A DNA stretch of 64,000 nt, taken from assembly GCA_015066095.1 (NCBI GenBank), contig SVPC01000004.1, positions 30,677 through 94,676 of the forward strand, in the 5' to 3' direction. Origin of the DNA: Oscillospiraceae bacterium (GTDB lineage Bacteria > Bacillota > Clostridia > Oscillospirales > Acutalibacteraceae). Positions 17,474 through 26,177 of this stretch are shown here, piece by piece. Positions within the stretch are counted from its first letter, which is position 1; every line of letters begins with the position of its first letter. A program made the position numbers and the translations under genes. Under the pieces are notes generated by a model, which saw only the letters and a program-made list of their open reading frames with translations, had not been told where the DNA came from and did not search any database.

Positions 17474-18462
17474 TATTCTTCACCCTCCTCTTCATCATTA
17501 TAACCCATAAGTTTTCTGGCATCTTCGTAACTGCCGGCCTCCACCAAGCGTAAGAAAACCTGTTCAAGTGTCAACTTGTTACTTGTAAGCGCCAAAATGT
17601 TTTTACCGCGTGAAACAACGCGTTCAAACACAGCGCGACGCACGTCACAGCCTTCTTCGGGCTCAATTAGGAAATCTACTGTTCCCTTTTCGTTGCAACC
17701 CATACTCATAACAGATTTAACATCCTTAACAGTTGTAAGCGCTTCAAGCATTTCGGCTTCGCTGCACTCAATTCTTGCAACCAAAGAACGGTCTGTAGAA
17801 ATACGGTCAGAAAGATTTTCTGCAGTATCGTCAGCAATAATCTGACCTTTGTTAATAATTATTACGCGTTTGCAAACTGCCTGTATTTCAGACAAAATGT
17901 GTGACGAAAGAATGATTGTGTGGTTTTTACCAAGACGCGAAATCAAATTACGGATTTCGATAATCTGTTGCGGGTCAAGACCAACAGTAGGCTCGTCCAG
18001 AATAAGAACATCGGGGTTGCCCACAAGTGCCTGTGCCAAACCTACCCTTTGACGGTAACCTTTAGAAAGTTGCTTAATAAGACGATTTTGCACGTGGTCA
18101 ATCTTGATAAGTTTCATAATCTCATTAATATGCGCCTTTTTGGGGAACTTAACCTTTTTCAAATCATAAATAAAATCAAGATATTCCCTAACCTTCATAT
18201 CGGTATAAAGGGGCGGAATTTCGGGCAAATAGCCTATACGTTTCTTTGCCTCTTCGGGATTTTCCATAATGTTAAAACCGTCGACACTAACCTCACCCTC
18301 TGAAAGAGAAAGATAACCTGTCAATATGTTCATTATGGTGGATTTACCTGCGCCGTTAGGACCCAAGAAACCTATTACTTCGCCTTTTTTAATACTGAAA
18401 TTTACATCTTTAACAGCCAAGAAATTCCCGTACTTTTTAGAAAGGCCTTTAACCTCTATCAT
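17473..18462 (-). CDS. ABC transporter ATP-binding protein (GldA-like)
   Basis: About 329 residues. Motifs in order are Walker A GPNGAGKST, Q-loop YLPEIPPLY, signature LSKGYRQRVGLAQAL, Walker B VLILDEPTVGLD and switch His in LSSHILSE. The C-terminal 100 residues form the extra domain common in DrrA/GldA-type ATPases. The start MIEVKGLSKK is preceded by GGAGG; the track ORF starts 13 residues earlier without SD. It is first of the four-gene Gld-like operon. Confidence 0.92.
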   Translation of the reverse strand: MIEVKGLSKKYGNFLAVKDVNFSIKKGEVIGFLGPNGAGKSTIMNILTGYLSLSEGEVSVDGFNIMENPEEAKKRIGYLPEIPPLYTDMKVREYLDFIYDLKKVKFPKKAHINEIMKLIKIDHVQNRLIKQLSKGYRQRVGLAQALVGNPDVLILDEPTVGLDPQQIIEIRNLISRLGKNHTIILSSHILSEIQAVCKRVIIINKGQIIADDTAENLSDRISTDRSLVARIECSEAEMLEALTTVKDVKSVMSMGCNEKGTVDFLIEPEEGCDVRRAVFERVVSRGKNILALTSNKLTLEQVFLRLVEAGSYEDARKLMGYNDEEEGEE

Positions 18463-18505
18463 AGCTAAACCTCCATAGTTTACTGCAAAATAGTATAACA
18501 TATAT

Positions 18506-18534
18506 ATAATACCATTTTTTTAATATTTTGTAAA
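18506..18534 (-). promoter_or_regulatory. Probable promoter of the Gld-like operon
   Basis: TTTACA, a 17-base spacer and TATTAT read toward the ATPase gene at 18462. Confidence 0.5.
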
Positions 18535-18568
18535 CAAAAACTTGACAGACATTACACTTTATAAAACA

Positions 18569-18597
18569 TTGAATAAAAAAACAATTTATGATATAAT
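18569..18597 (+). promoter_or_regulatory. Sigma-A promoter for the small membrane-protein gene
   Basis: TTGAAT, a 17-base spacer and TATAAT end 40 bases before the start at 18638. A consensus TTGACA at 18542 has no matching -10. Confidence 0.65.
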
Positions 18598-18637
18598 ACT
18601 ATCGGTTAATAAATTCCGTTTTAAAGGAGAGATATTT

Positions 18638-18967
18638 ATGTTAAGTTCTATTGTTACTTTAATTGTGGGTGTTGTGTGTATCGCACTTGGCATTTCAAAT
18701 ATGCGAGGAAATATATCGTCGCTGCATTCTTATCACCGACATCGTGTTTCAGAAGAAGATAAAATTCCTTTTGGCAAGAAAGTAGGTCTTGGTACTATTA
18801 TTATCGGCATTGGTATAATCGTGTTCAGTGGTTTATCTGCCGTAACATTTTATACCGAAAATGATGTCTTTGTTTTAGTCGGTACAGCAATTATGATTGT
18901 TAGTATTGTTGTTGGACTTGTTATCAGTTTTCGCGCAATGATTAAATATAACAAAGGCATTTTCTAA
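18638..18967 (+). CDS. Small membrane protein, unknown
   Basis: The product has 109 residues with three hydrophobic helices (near 3-20, 50-70 and 80-100) separated by a basic loop rich in His and Arg (SLHSYHRHRVSEEDK). The start is MLSSIVTL because AAAGGAGAG lies upstream; the track ORF adds 32 residues that overlap the promoter. I do not recognise the family. It stands alone with its own promoter and terminator. Confidence 0.75.
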   Translation: MLSSIVTLIVGVVCIALGISNMRGNISSLHSYHRHRVSEEDKIPFGKKVGLGTIIIGIGIIVFSGLSAVTFYTENDVFVLVGTAIMIVSIVVGLVISFRAMIKYNKGIF

Positions 18968-19034
18968 TTAGTAAATTACAATTCGCCTGTCTGTTTTCAT
19001 ATTTCTTATACATAATATATTTTAATGCAAAAAG

Positions 19035-19069
19035 AAAACCCCGAAACCAAAGATGGTTTTGGGGTTTTT
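19035..19069. terminator. Bidirectional terminator
   Basis: AAAACCCCGAAACCA pairs with TGGTTTTGGGGTTTT, between the convergent small membrane gene and rpsI. Confidence 0.85.
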
Positions 19070-19091
19070 GTAATCTCTTGTAAAAATAAGA

Positions 19092-19490
19092 TTAACGCTT
19101 TGAAAATTGGGGTGCACGACGTGCGCCTTTGAGACCGTATTTCTTTCTTTCCTTCATTCTGGGGTCACGAGTCAAAAGACCTGCCTTTTTGAGTTCGCTG
19201 CGGAGTTCGCCGTCGAACTGAAGAAGCGCACGAGAAATACCGTGACGGATAGCACCGGCCTGACCGGTAACACCGCCGCCTGCAACACGGCAAACGATAT
19301 CAAACTTATCAGCAGTACCTGTAAGATTAAGGGGCTGACGAACGATAAGTTTCAAGGTTTCAAGACCGAAGTAATCATCAATGTCTCTGTCATTGATAGT
19401 GATTTTACCGGTACCGTTGTAAACGCGAACACGAGCCACTGAAGATTTTCTTCTACCAGTGCCGTAAAAATATTCTTTACCTTCAAACAT
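19092..19490 (-). CDS. rpsI: Ribosomal protein S9
   Basis: The product has 132 residues, the standard S9 length. Conserved stretches include [13 protein letters not shown] at the start, [19 protein letters not shown] in the middle, and the C-terminal tail [11 protein letters not shown] type (seen as [11 protein letters not shown]), whose last Lys-Arg reaches the ribosomal P site. It follows rplM by 17 bases as in most bacteria and is co-transcribed with it. Confidence 0.98.
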   Translation of the reverse strand: MFEGKEYFYGTGRRKSSVARVRVYNGTGKITINDRDIDDYFGLETLKLIVRQPLNLTGTADKFDIVCRVAGGGVTGQAGAIRHGISRALLQFDGELRSELKKAGLLTRDPRMKERKKYGLKGARRAPQFSKR

Positions 19491-19507
19491 TGTGTATTAC
19501 TCCTTTC

Positions 19508-19936
19508 TTAAAATTCATAAACTTCGGGCTTCTGAGCTACTTGCTTGTAGTCAGCGCCTGCGTAAACGTGAAGACGAGTGAGAGCCTTGCGGCCGATAGT
19601 AGTATCGGGAACCATGCCCTTAATAGCGAGTTCCATAGCCAATTCAGGACGGGTGTTCATAAGGGTAGCATACTTAACTTCCTTAAGACCGCCGATGTAA
19701 CCTGTATGACGACGATAATACTTGTTCTGTAATTTGTTACCTGTTAAAACTGCTTTATCAGCATTGATAACTATAACGTGGTCACCACAATCTACATGAG
19801 GGGTGAACTCAGGCTTAACCTTACCGCGAAGTAAATCTGCAACCTTAGTTGCGGTGCGGCCAAGAGGTCTGCCGGCTGCGTCAATAATATACCACTTACG
19901 CTGAATATCAGCAGGTTTTGCCATAAATGTTGACAT
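19508..19936 (-). CDS. rplM: Ribosomal protein L13
   Basis: About 142 residues, the usual L13 length. Recognisable stretches are [31 protein letters not shown] and the C-terminal [22 protein letters not shown]. The start is placed at [10 protein letters not shown], which has GGAGG eight bases upstream; the track ORF begins at an ATG inside that SD. A short 5' leader with a strong hairpin lies between its promoter and start and may mediate autoregulation. Confidence 0.97.
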   Translation of the reverse strand: MSTFMAKPADIQRKWYIIDAAGRPLGRTATKVADLLRGKVKPEFTPHVDCGDHVIVINADKAVLTGNKLQNKYYRRHTGYIGGLKEVKYATLMNTRPELAMELAIKGMVPDTTIGRKALTRLHVYAGADYKQVAQKPEVYEF

Positions 19937-19965
19937 TGTAAAAACCTCCAAAAATATTTAGTACT

Positions 19966-19983
19966 GCAATAGTCCCCTATTGC
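19966..19983 (-). promoter_or_regulatory. Hairpin in the rplM-rpsI leader
   Basis: GCAATAG pairs perfectly with CTATTGC around a GGGA loop in the 5' untranslated region of rplM. L13 leaders with autoregulatory hairpins are known in other Firmicutes; that this is a member is inference. Confidence 0.55.
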
Positions 19984-19995
19984 GTCAGCTTGACT

Positions 19996-20024
19996 ATGAT
20001 ACCACACCGAAAAACTAAAGTCAA
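19996..20024 (-). promoter_or_regulatory. Sigma-A promoter of rplM-rpsI
   Basis: TTGACT, a 17-base spacer and TATCAT read toward rplM, about 60 bases before the start codon. Confidence 0.75.
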
Positions 20025-20058
20025 CACATTTTTGAAAAATTTTTAATTTACATTTCAC

Positions 20059-20100
20059 TTTCTCTCGTTTTCTCTTATTTTCTCTCATTTTCTCTTGTTT
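20059..20100. repeat. Four 10-bp tandem repeats giving phased A-tracts
   Basis: On the plus strand TCTCTCGTTT, TCTCTTATTT, TCTCTCATTT and TCTCTTGTTT follow one another exactly. On the rplM strand this places an A-tract every 10 bases, centred 45-75 bases upstream of the -35. Such phasing predicts bent DNA. Confidence 0.85.
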
Positions 20101-20156
20101 GCTAACTTGCGATTTTATATTTTTGCTGTAAAAAAATCGTAAAAACATAAAATAAA

Positions 20157-20176
20157 GCGGTCGGTTATCCGACCGC
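20157..20176 (-). terminator. Terminator hairpin after mazF
   Basis: GCGGTCGG pairs with CCGACCGC around a four-base loop, followed on the minus strand by TTTATTTTATG. Confidence 0.7.
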
Positions 20177-20193
20177 CAAAGGCTTTCTACATA

Positions 20194-20562
20194 TTATGTA
20201 GTAAACCCATTTGTATTTATATCAAGCCCAAAACTAACCGTTAGTGCCTTGTCCACCTGCCCCATAGCGTTTATATCCAAAGCGCCCATTTTTTCTTTAA
20301 GCCGTTTTTTATCAATAGTCCTTACCTGCTCGAGCAGTACTATAGAATCCTTTGCAAGACCGCACTCCACCGCATCTACCGAAATATGTGTAGGCAATTT
20401 TGTTTTATCGCGCTGGCTTGTAATTGCCGCCGCAATAACCGTAGGGCTGTATTTATTACCCACATCATTTTGAATGATAAGTACAGGTCTTACTCCACCT
20501 TGTTCTGAACCTATAACAGGACTTAAATCTGCGTAATATATTTCTCCGCGTTTAATATTCAT
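20194..20562 (-). CDS. mazF: MazF/PemK-family endoribonuclease toxin
   Basis: The product has 122 residues, near the EndoA/MazF length. [31 protein letters not shown] is the characteristic N-terminal strand-loop region, with the conserved Arg (VRPVLI) and later the AAAITSQ Ser/Thr-containing strand. MazF cleaves mRNA at short sequence motifs. GGAGTG precedes the ATG. No antitoxin ORF precedes it: the 172-base upstream intergenic region has no SD-led ORF of useful length. It may be paired in trans or be a housekeeping EndoA homologue. Confidence 0.88.
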   Translation of the reverse strand: MNIKRGEIYYADLSPVIGSEQGGVRPVLIIQNDVGNKYSPTVIAAAITSQRDKTKLPTHISVDAVECGLAKDSIVLLEQVRTIDKKRLKEKMGALDINAMGQVDKALTVSFGLDINTNGFTT

Positions 20563-20683
20563 ACATTTTCACACTCCGATTATATTCTTGCCTTAAAATA
20601 TAAAAAATAATCATCATCTTTCATACAATATATAATATGTAAAAAAAATCTTTCGGTGAGTGAGCTATGGTTAGATTTGCTTG

Positions 20684-20712
20684 TTGACTTTAAGCCCTTT
20701 AAAATGTATAAT
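20684..20712 (+). promoter_or_regulatory. Sigma-A promoter for copA
   Basis: TTGACT, a 17-base spacer and TATAAT lie 22 bases before the copA ATG. An AGTTAG/CTAACT inverted repeat at 20716-20733 brackets the SD sequence AGGTGA. Confidence 0.75.
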
Positions 20713-20734
20713 TTTAGTTAGAGGTGACTAACTT

Positions 20735-23203
20735 ATGCGCAAGTTTAATATAAAAGGTATGAGTTGTGCCGCTTGCAGTGCAAGGGTTGAAACGGCAGTA
20801 AATTCACTCGTTAATGTGCAAACCTGTACAGTGAATTTGCTTACAAATTCTATGGTTGTTACAGGAAAAGCCACAAATGAAGATATTATTGCTGCTGTGC
20901 AAAACGCAGGTTATTCTGCTTCACTTTTGGATGACGCGCATATTGAAGACACCAATACTTTAAAAGACACCCAAACACCCATTCTTAAACGCCGACTTAT
21001 CTATTCACTCGGCTTTTTGGCAGTTTTAATGTATATTTCGATGGGACACACAATGTGGGGCTTCCCCCTACCCCGTTTTATGCAAAACAATGTGCTTATA
21101 GCGGTTTTAGAAATGCTTTTGGCACTTACCGTAATGATAATAAATAGACAGTTTTTTATAAACGGTTTTAAGAGTATAATACACCGCGCACCCAATATGG
21201 ATACGCTTGTAAGTTTAGGCTCTGCGGCAGGGTTTGTTTATAGCACAGCAGTTGTTGTTATGATGATAAGCGGTAAAATCGACCTTTCCCACGCTTTACA
21301 CGATTTGTATTTCGAATCGTCGGCTATGATTTTAGCGCTCATAACCTTAGGCAAAATGTTGGAATCTCGTGCAAAAGGTAAAACCACAAACGCGCTCAAA
21401 AGCCTTATGGACTTATCACCTAAAACCGCTACTGTTATAAAAAATGGTAAAGAAATCATCATCACCATTGAACAAGTATCCATTGGTGATATTTTTATAG
21501 TAAAACCGGGTGAGAGTATAGCAGTTGACGGCATTGTTATAGATGGTTTCAGCGCGGTTGATGAATCAATGCTCAGCGGTGAAAGTATACCGATAGAAAA
21601 AAGTGTAAATTCAAAAGTTTCGGCAGGTACAATAAACCGCTCGGGCTTTTTAAAATGTAAAGCCGTAAAGGTTGGCAAAGACACCGCCATTTCACAAATA
21701 ATAAAAATGGTAAGTGATGCCGCTGCAACCAAAGCCCCTATTGCCAAGGTTGCAGATAAAATTTCAGGTATTTTTGTGCCGATAGTTCTTGGTATTGCAA
21801 TAATAACTATTGTCGTCTGGCTCATTTTAGGTCAAACAATAGGTTTTGCATTAGCGCGCGGAATTTCGGTATTGGTTATAAGTTGCCCTTGCGCTTTAGG
21901 TCTTGCTACCCCTGTTGCTATAATGGTAGGAAGCGGCAAAGGCGCTAAAAACGGTATTTTATTTAAAAACGCCATAGCGCTCGAACAAGCAGGCAAACTT
22001 ACCGCCGTAGCGCTTGATAAAACAGGCACCATAACCGAGGGAAAACCGTCTGTAACCGATATTGCGCCACTTGGCATTACCGAAACCGAACTTTTAAAAC
22101 TCGCCTTTTCGCTCGAAAAACATAGTGAACATCCCATTGCTAAAGCAATCGTCAACAAGGCAAAAGAAAACGGAATTGACTCATTCCCCATTTCGGAATT
22201 TAACACGGTTGCCGGTAACGGTCTTTACGGCAAAAATAATGACAGTATTTTAAAGGGCGGAAACCTATCTTTCATAGGCGATTGTGTGCCCACTGAATTC
22301 ATAAGTTTGTCTGAAAACTATGCAAACGAAGGCAAAACCCCTGTATTTTTCTCGAAAAATAGTACATTTTGCGGTGTTATTGCCGTAGCAGATACCATAA
22401 AGCCCGATAGCGCAAAAGCCGTAAAAGAGTTGCAAAATATGGGACTTTCAGTTATAATGATTACAGGAGATAACTCGCACACCGCAAATGCGCTTGGCAA
22501 AGCCGTGGGTGTAGACGAAATATATTCCGAAATCTTGCCTGACGGAAAGCAAAAAATCATTTGGGCACTTAAACAAAAAAACACCGTAGCAATGGTTGGC
22601 GACGGCGTTAATGATGCCCCTGCGCTCGCCTGTGCCGATATTGGCATAGCCATTGGCTCGGGTACAGATGTTGCTATTGACTCAGCAGATATAGTTCTTA
22701 TGAAGAACTCTCTATTAGATGTTAGCGCCGCAATCCGTTTATCACGCGCAACATTAAAAATTATTCATCAAAATCTATTTTGGGCTTTTTTATACAACTG
22801 TCTAGGAATTCCTTTAGCAGCAGGTGTGTTTATTTCACTTCTCGGTTGGCAGTTAAACCCAATGTTTGGCGCCGCCGCTATGAGTCTTTCATCTTTTTGC
22901 GTGGTATCAAATGCTTTAAGACTTAATTTATTCGATATATTAAGCAATAAAAAAGACAAGAAAATTAAATTTAAGGAGAAACAACAAATGTCGGTTAAGA
23001 CTACCTTAAAAATTGACGGTATGATGTGTCCTCACTGTGAAGCACGCGTTAAAGATGTATTACAGAACCTGGACGGCGTACTTTCAGCGGAAGTCAGCCA
23101 CAAGGACGGCACTGCCATTGTCGAAAGTAATAAAGAAATCGACCAACTTTTAAAACAGACTGTCGAAAATCAAGGATATAAAGTAACAGACTTAATAAAA
23201 TAA
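20735..23203 (+). CDS. copA: Cu(I)-transporting P1B-type ATPase with N- and C-terminal metal-binding domains
   Basis: The product has 822 residues. An N-terminal HMA domain (GMSCAACSARVE) precedes eight membrane helices. Core P-type motifs are MLSGESIP (TGE-equivalent), SCPCALGLATP (CPC in helix 6), DKTGTITEGKP (phosphorylated Asp), KHSEHPIAKAI (HP) and VGDGVNDAPALA. Helix 7 and 8 motifs YNCLGIP and MSLSSFCVVSNALRL fit Cu(I) pumps. A second HMA domain (GMMCPHCEARVKDVL) closes the protein after a lysine-rich linker. It exports copper from the cytoplasm. No CopY or CsoR gene is adjacent. Confidence 0.95.
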   Translation: MRKFNIKGMSCAACSARVETAVNSLVNVQTCTVNLLTNSMVVTGKATNEDIIAAVQNAGYSASLLDDAHIEDTNTLKDTQTPILKRRLIYSLGFLAVLMYISMGHTMWGFPLPRFMQNNVLIAVLEMLLALTVMIINRQFFINGFKSIIHRAPNMDTLVSLGSAAGFVYSTAVVVMMISGKIDLSHALHDLYFESSAMILALITLGKMLESRAKGKTTNALKSLMDLSPKTATVIKNGKEIIITIEQVSIGDIFIVKPGESIAVDGIVIDGFSAVDESMLSGESIPIEKSVNSKVSAGTINRSGFLKCKAVKVGKDTAISQIIKMVSDAAATKAPIAKVADKISGIFVPIVLGIAIITIVVWLILGQTIGFALARGISVLVISCPCALGLATPVAIMVGSGKGAKNGILFKNAIALEQAGKLTAVALDKTGTITEGKPSVTDIAPLGITETELLKLAFSLEKHSEHPIAKAIVNKAKENGIDSFPISEFNTVAGNGLYGKNNDSILKGGNLSFIGDCVPTEFISLSENYANEGKTPVFFSKNSTFCGVIAVADTIKPDSAKAVKELQNMGLSVIMITGDNSHTANALGKAVGVDEIYSEILPDGKQKIIWALKQKNTVAMVGDGVNDAPALACADIGIAIGSGTDVAIDSADIVLMKNSLLDVSAAIRLSRATLKIIHQNLFWAFLYNCLGIPLAAGVFISLLGWQLNPMFGAAAMSLSSFCVVSNALRLNLFDILSNKKDKKIKFKEKQQMSVKTTLKIDGMMCPHCEARVKDVLQNLDGVLSAEVSHKDGTAIVESNKEIDQLLKQTVENQGYKVTDLIK
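22988..23203 (+). other. Possible internal in-frame start giving a free CopZ-like domain
   Basis: Within copA an AAGGAG motif lies ten bases before an in-frame ATG at 22988. Starting there would give a 71-residue protein made only of the C-terminal HMA domain (MSVKTTLKIDGMMCPHCEAR), the size of the copper chaperone CopZ. The linker before it is Lys-rich and poorly conserved in character. This is an inference from the SD and domain boundary. Confidence 0.5.
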
Positions 23204-23216
23204 ACGGAGTGAAAAT

Positions 23217-26120
23217 ATGCTAAATTTCAAAAAAACTTTAACAATTTTTCTTACGCTTATCTTACTTTTAAGTACCATACCATTGGTTTCGCTTACCGCT
23301 TCTGCCGAAACGGTTAAGATGGGTTATATTTTTGAAACTGATGTAAATATCAGAAAGGATGCTACCACATCTTCCGGCGTAGTTGCCAATGTATCAAAAT
23401 GGAATGTTGCTATCATAGGCACAAAAAACGATACACAATCCACCAAAAACACGTCAACAGGCAAAACCTATGTATGGTATAAAATATCTTACACATCACA
23501 ATCAAAAACTATCACGGGTTATGTGCGTGAAGACCTTATAAAGGTTACTGAGTACACACTCGACCCCGAGTTTAAAGAAACACTTTCAGCCTTTCCTGAA
23601 AGTTACCATAACGATTTAATATTACTCCACGCAATGTATCCAAAATGGCAGTTTATAGCCGATGAAGTAAGTAATTCTTTATCACAAGCAGTTGCATTAC
23701 AGGATAGTGAATATACAAAACTTGTTGAAACAAGTTATAATTCTTGGCGTTCTATGAGAAATAAATGTTTTAACTGGTCTACGGGCAAGTTTATCACCAC
23801 CGACGGCGGTCGCTATGGTGCTTCGCGCGAAGTTATATCATATTATATGGACCCACGCAATTTCCTTAACGCTAACGATGTATATATCTATATGATGCAG
23901 TCGTTTGATGCTACTACCCAAACAGTCGCAGGTGTACAACAAATAATTGACGGCTCATTTATTGAAGGAAAAGTAGCCGATAAAAATGACACATACTATG
24001 GCAAAACCTATGCAGAAGTTATTTATTATGCCGGAAGAAAATCAGGCGTAAATGCTTATGTTTTGGCTTCCACCATTATACAAGAACACGGCAAAAGCGG
24101 TACAACTTTAAGTAAAGGCACAACTTATAATAATAAAACCGTTTACAATTTCTTCAATTACGGTGCAAGCGGTAAAACATTGTCACAAATAATCGCAAAC
24201 GGTGCAAAATATGCTTATGACGAAGAATGGTTCACCCCAAGCGCTTCCATAATAGGTGGTGCTACAAAGTACGGAAAAAATTATATTAACAGTGAACAAG
24301 ACCATTACCAAAATACATATTTTTATAAAAATTATAATGTATTAACCCCCGATAGAACTTGGCACCAATACGCACAAAATGTTGCCGATTCGTTAAGTTC
24401 TTCACGCGGTCTTCAAAAAACCTATTCCGACCTTAAAAATATTGCTTTGAAGTTCCGTATACCGGTTTACACATCACTCCCCAGTAAGGTTTCGGCATTA
24501 CCTGCACAAAACAGCAATTATAATAACTATTATTTTGATGAAATAAAGGCCACAGGACTCTCCCCTGCTTTTAACCGCTACACTTACAATTACACATTAA
24601 ATGTTAGCGATAATATGTTGGTGACTTTAAAACTACCACAAGGCGCCACCTATGCAGGTGATTATACTTTCCCCTTAACAGTCGGCAAAAATACTGTCAC
24701 CCTAAAAATAAAATCACAAACAGGCTATACTAATAGTTATAAAATTACAGTAAACGCCACCAAAGCGGCCACCCTTACTGTTACCGAAAACTCTACCGAC
24801 TTAGTACAAGAATCTGACGGAAAATACTACTATTATGTAAACGGTGTCAAATCTACTGCTACAGGTGTTGTGGACTATCAAGGCAAAAAGATTTATATAC
24901 GCAACGGTATATTCACGGGCAAAAGCGGCATTATCACCTTCCAAGGCAAAAAGATGTATATCAATAAAGGCTACTTTACAGGCGTTTCAGAGGTTGTCAC
25001 TATTGGCGACAAGACAATGTATTTCAACAAAGGTTACTTCACAGGAGCCAGCGGTATCATTACTTACGAAGGTCAAAAGATGTACATCAATAAGGGTTAC
25101 TGGACTGGTGCCAGCGGTATCATCACATACCAAGATAAAAAATGGTATATTGATGAGGGTTACTGGACAGGCGCTACCGAGGTTGTAACCTATCAAGATA
25201 AAATCACTTACATTGACGGTGGATATTTTACAGGCGTTTCAGAGGTTGTCACCATTGGCGACAAGACAATGTATTTCAACAAAGGTTACTTCACCGGTGC
25301 CAGCGGTGTTATAACATTCCAAGGCAAGAAGATGTATATAAATAAAGGTTATTTCACCGGTGCTAGCGGATTTGCCACCTATCAAAATAAAAAAGCGTAT
25401 TTCGATAAAGGTATCTTTACAGGCGCTACCGAGCTTATAACCCACCAAGAAAAGACCATGTACATTGAAAATGGGTTCTTTACAGGTGTGACAGGTGTTT
25501 TCAATTATCAAGATAAAGTGATATACATCAATCACGGCTACTTCACGGGTGCCAGCGGTGTTATTACTTACCAAGACAAAAAGATGTACATTGACAAAGG
25601 ATACTTTACAGGCGCTACCGAAGTTATAACCTATAAAGACAAGACAATGTACATTGACGGTGGATACTTTACAGGTGTTTCAGAAGTTGCCACTATCGGT
25701 GACAAGACAATGTATTTTAACAAGGGCTACTTTACGGGTGCCAGTGGTATAGTCACCTATAACGGCAAAAAAATGTACATTAACAAAGGCTACTTCACAG
25801 GTGCCAGCGGTATCGTTACTTACCAAAATAAAAAATGCTATATTGACAATGGTTACTGGACAGGTGTTAGCGGCATCTACACTTACAAAGATAAAACCGT
25901 GTATATAAACAAAGGTTATTTCACAGGAGCCAGTGGTATTATCACTTATAGGGGCAAGAAAATGTATATAAACAAAGGTTACTTTACGGGTGCCAGCGGT
26001 ATAGTTACCCATAACGGTAAAAAAGTGTATATCAATGAAGGTATTTGGGATACTTCATACACAGGCAAAATAACAATAGGCACTAAAACCTATAACATTA
26101 AAAATGGAATTGTAGTATAA
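23217..26120 (+). CDS. Secreted autolysin: SH3, glucosaminidase, cadherin-like domain and 18 cell-wall-type repeats
   Basis: The product has 967 residues. A signal peptide (about 1-31, ending SLTASA) is followed by a bacterial SH3 domain (GYIFETDVNIRKDA, about 35-108). A mannosyl-glycoprotein endo-beta-N-acetylglucosaminidase-like domain comes next (about 180-400; YMDPRNFLNANDVYIYM, STIIQEHGKSG), then a cadherin-like beta-sandwich (about 430-515). From about residue 564 there are 18 tandem 21-residue repeats. It probably cleaves peptidoglycan glycan strands, with the repeats binding the envelope. It starts 13 bases after copA with GGAG upstream, so it may share that transcript although the functions look unrelated. 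Confidence 0.9.
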   Translation: MLNFKKTLTIFLTLILLLSTIPLVSLTASAETVKMGYIFETDVNIRKDATTSSGVVANVSKWNVAIIGTKNDTQSTKNTSTGKTYVWYKISYTSQSKTITGYVREDLIKVTEYTLDPEFKETLSAFPESYHNDLILLHAMYPKWQFIADEVSNSLSQAVALQDSEYTKLVETSYNSWRSMRNKCFNWSTGKFITTDGGRYGASREVISYYMDPRNFLNANDVYIYMMQSFDATTQTVAGVQQIIDGSFIEGKVADKNDTYYGKTYAEVIYYAGRKSGVNAYVLASTIIQEHGKSGTTLSKGTTYNNKTVYNFFNYGASGKTLSQIIANGAKYAYDEEWFTPSASIIGGATKYGKNYINSEQDHYQNTYFYKNYNVLTPDRTWHQYAQNVADSLSSSRGLQKTYSDLKNIALKFRIPVYTSLPSKVSALPAQNSNYNNYYFDEIKATGLSPAFNRYTYNYTLNVSDNMLVTLKLPQGATYAGDYTFPLTVGKNTVTLKIKSQTGYTNSYKITVNATKAATLTVTENSTDLVQESDGKYYYYVNGVKSTATGVVDYQGKKIYIRNGIFTGKSGIITFQGKKMYINKGYFTGVSEVVTIGDKTMYFNKGYFTGASGIITYEGQKMYINKGYWTGASGIITYQDKKWYIDEGYWTGATEVVTYQDKITYIDGGYFTGVSEVVTIGDKTMYFNKGYFTGASGVITFQGKKMYINKGYFTGASGFATYQNKKAYFDKGIFTGATELITHQEKTMYIENGFFTGVTGVFNYQDKVIYINHGYFTGASGVITYQDKKMYIDKGYFTGATEVITYKDKTMYIDGGYFTGVSEVATIGDKTMYFNKGYFTGASGIVTYNGKKMYINKGYFTGASGIVTYQNKKCYIDNGYWTGVSGIYTYKDKTVYINKGYFTGASGIITYRGKKMYINKGYFTGASGIVTHNGKKVYINEGIWDTSYTGKITIGTKTYNIKNGIVV
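24906..26039 (+). repeat. Eighteen in-frame 63-bp tandem repeats in the autolysin gene
   Basis: Each unit encodes 21 residues of the form GYFTGASGIITYQGKKMYIN plus one residue. Units 2, 6 and 13 carry the variant EVVTIGDKTMYF (EVATIGDKTMYF in unit 13) and are nearly identical in DNA sequence over more than 60 bases, showing duplication of multi-unit blocks. The 21-residue aromatic-glycine period resembles choline- or glucan-binding repeats but does not match their usual motif exactly. Confidence 0.9.
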
Positions 26121-26123
26121 AAC

Positions 26124-26153
26124 AAAAAACTCTCGTAAAAACGAGAGTTTTTT
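26124..26153. terminator. Bidirectional intrinsic terminator
   Basis: AAAAAACTCTCGT pairs with ACGAGAGTTTTTT around AAAA, between the convergent autolysin and FAD oxidoreductase genes. Confidence 0.88.
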
Positions 26154-26177
26154 GTTTTATAAAGTAAATCTCTTTAT

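Noticed and set aside
20716-20733. Inverted repeat AGTTAG/CTAACT as a copper operator
   Set aside because: It does not match CopY or CsoR operator consensus and no such regulator is adjacent; it is noted only as a hairpin around the SD.
24987-26012. Several minus-strand ORFs with repeated TAGTXXVTFV patterns
   Set aside because: They are antisense translations of the 63-bp repeats of the autolysin gene.
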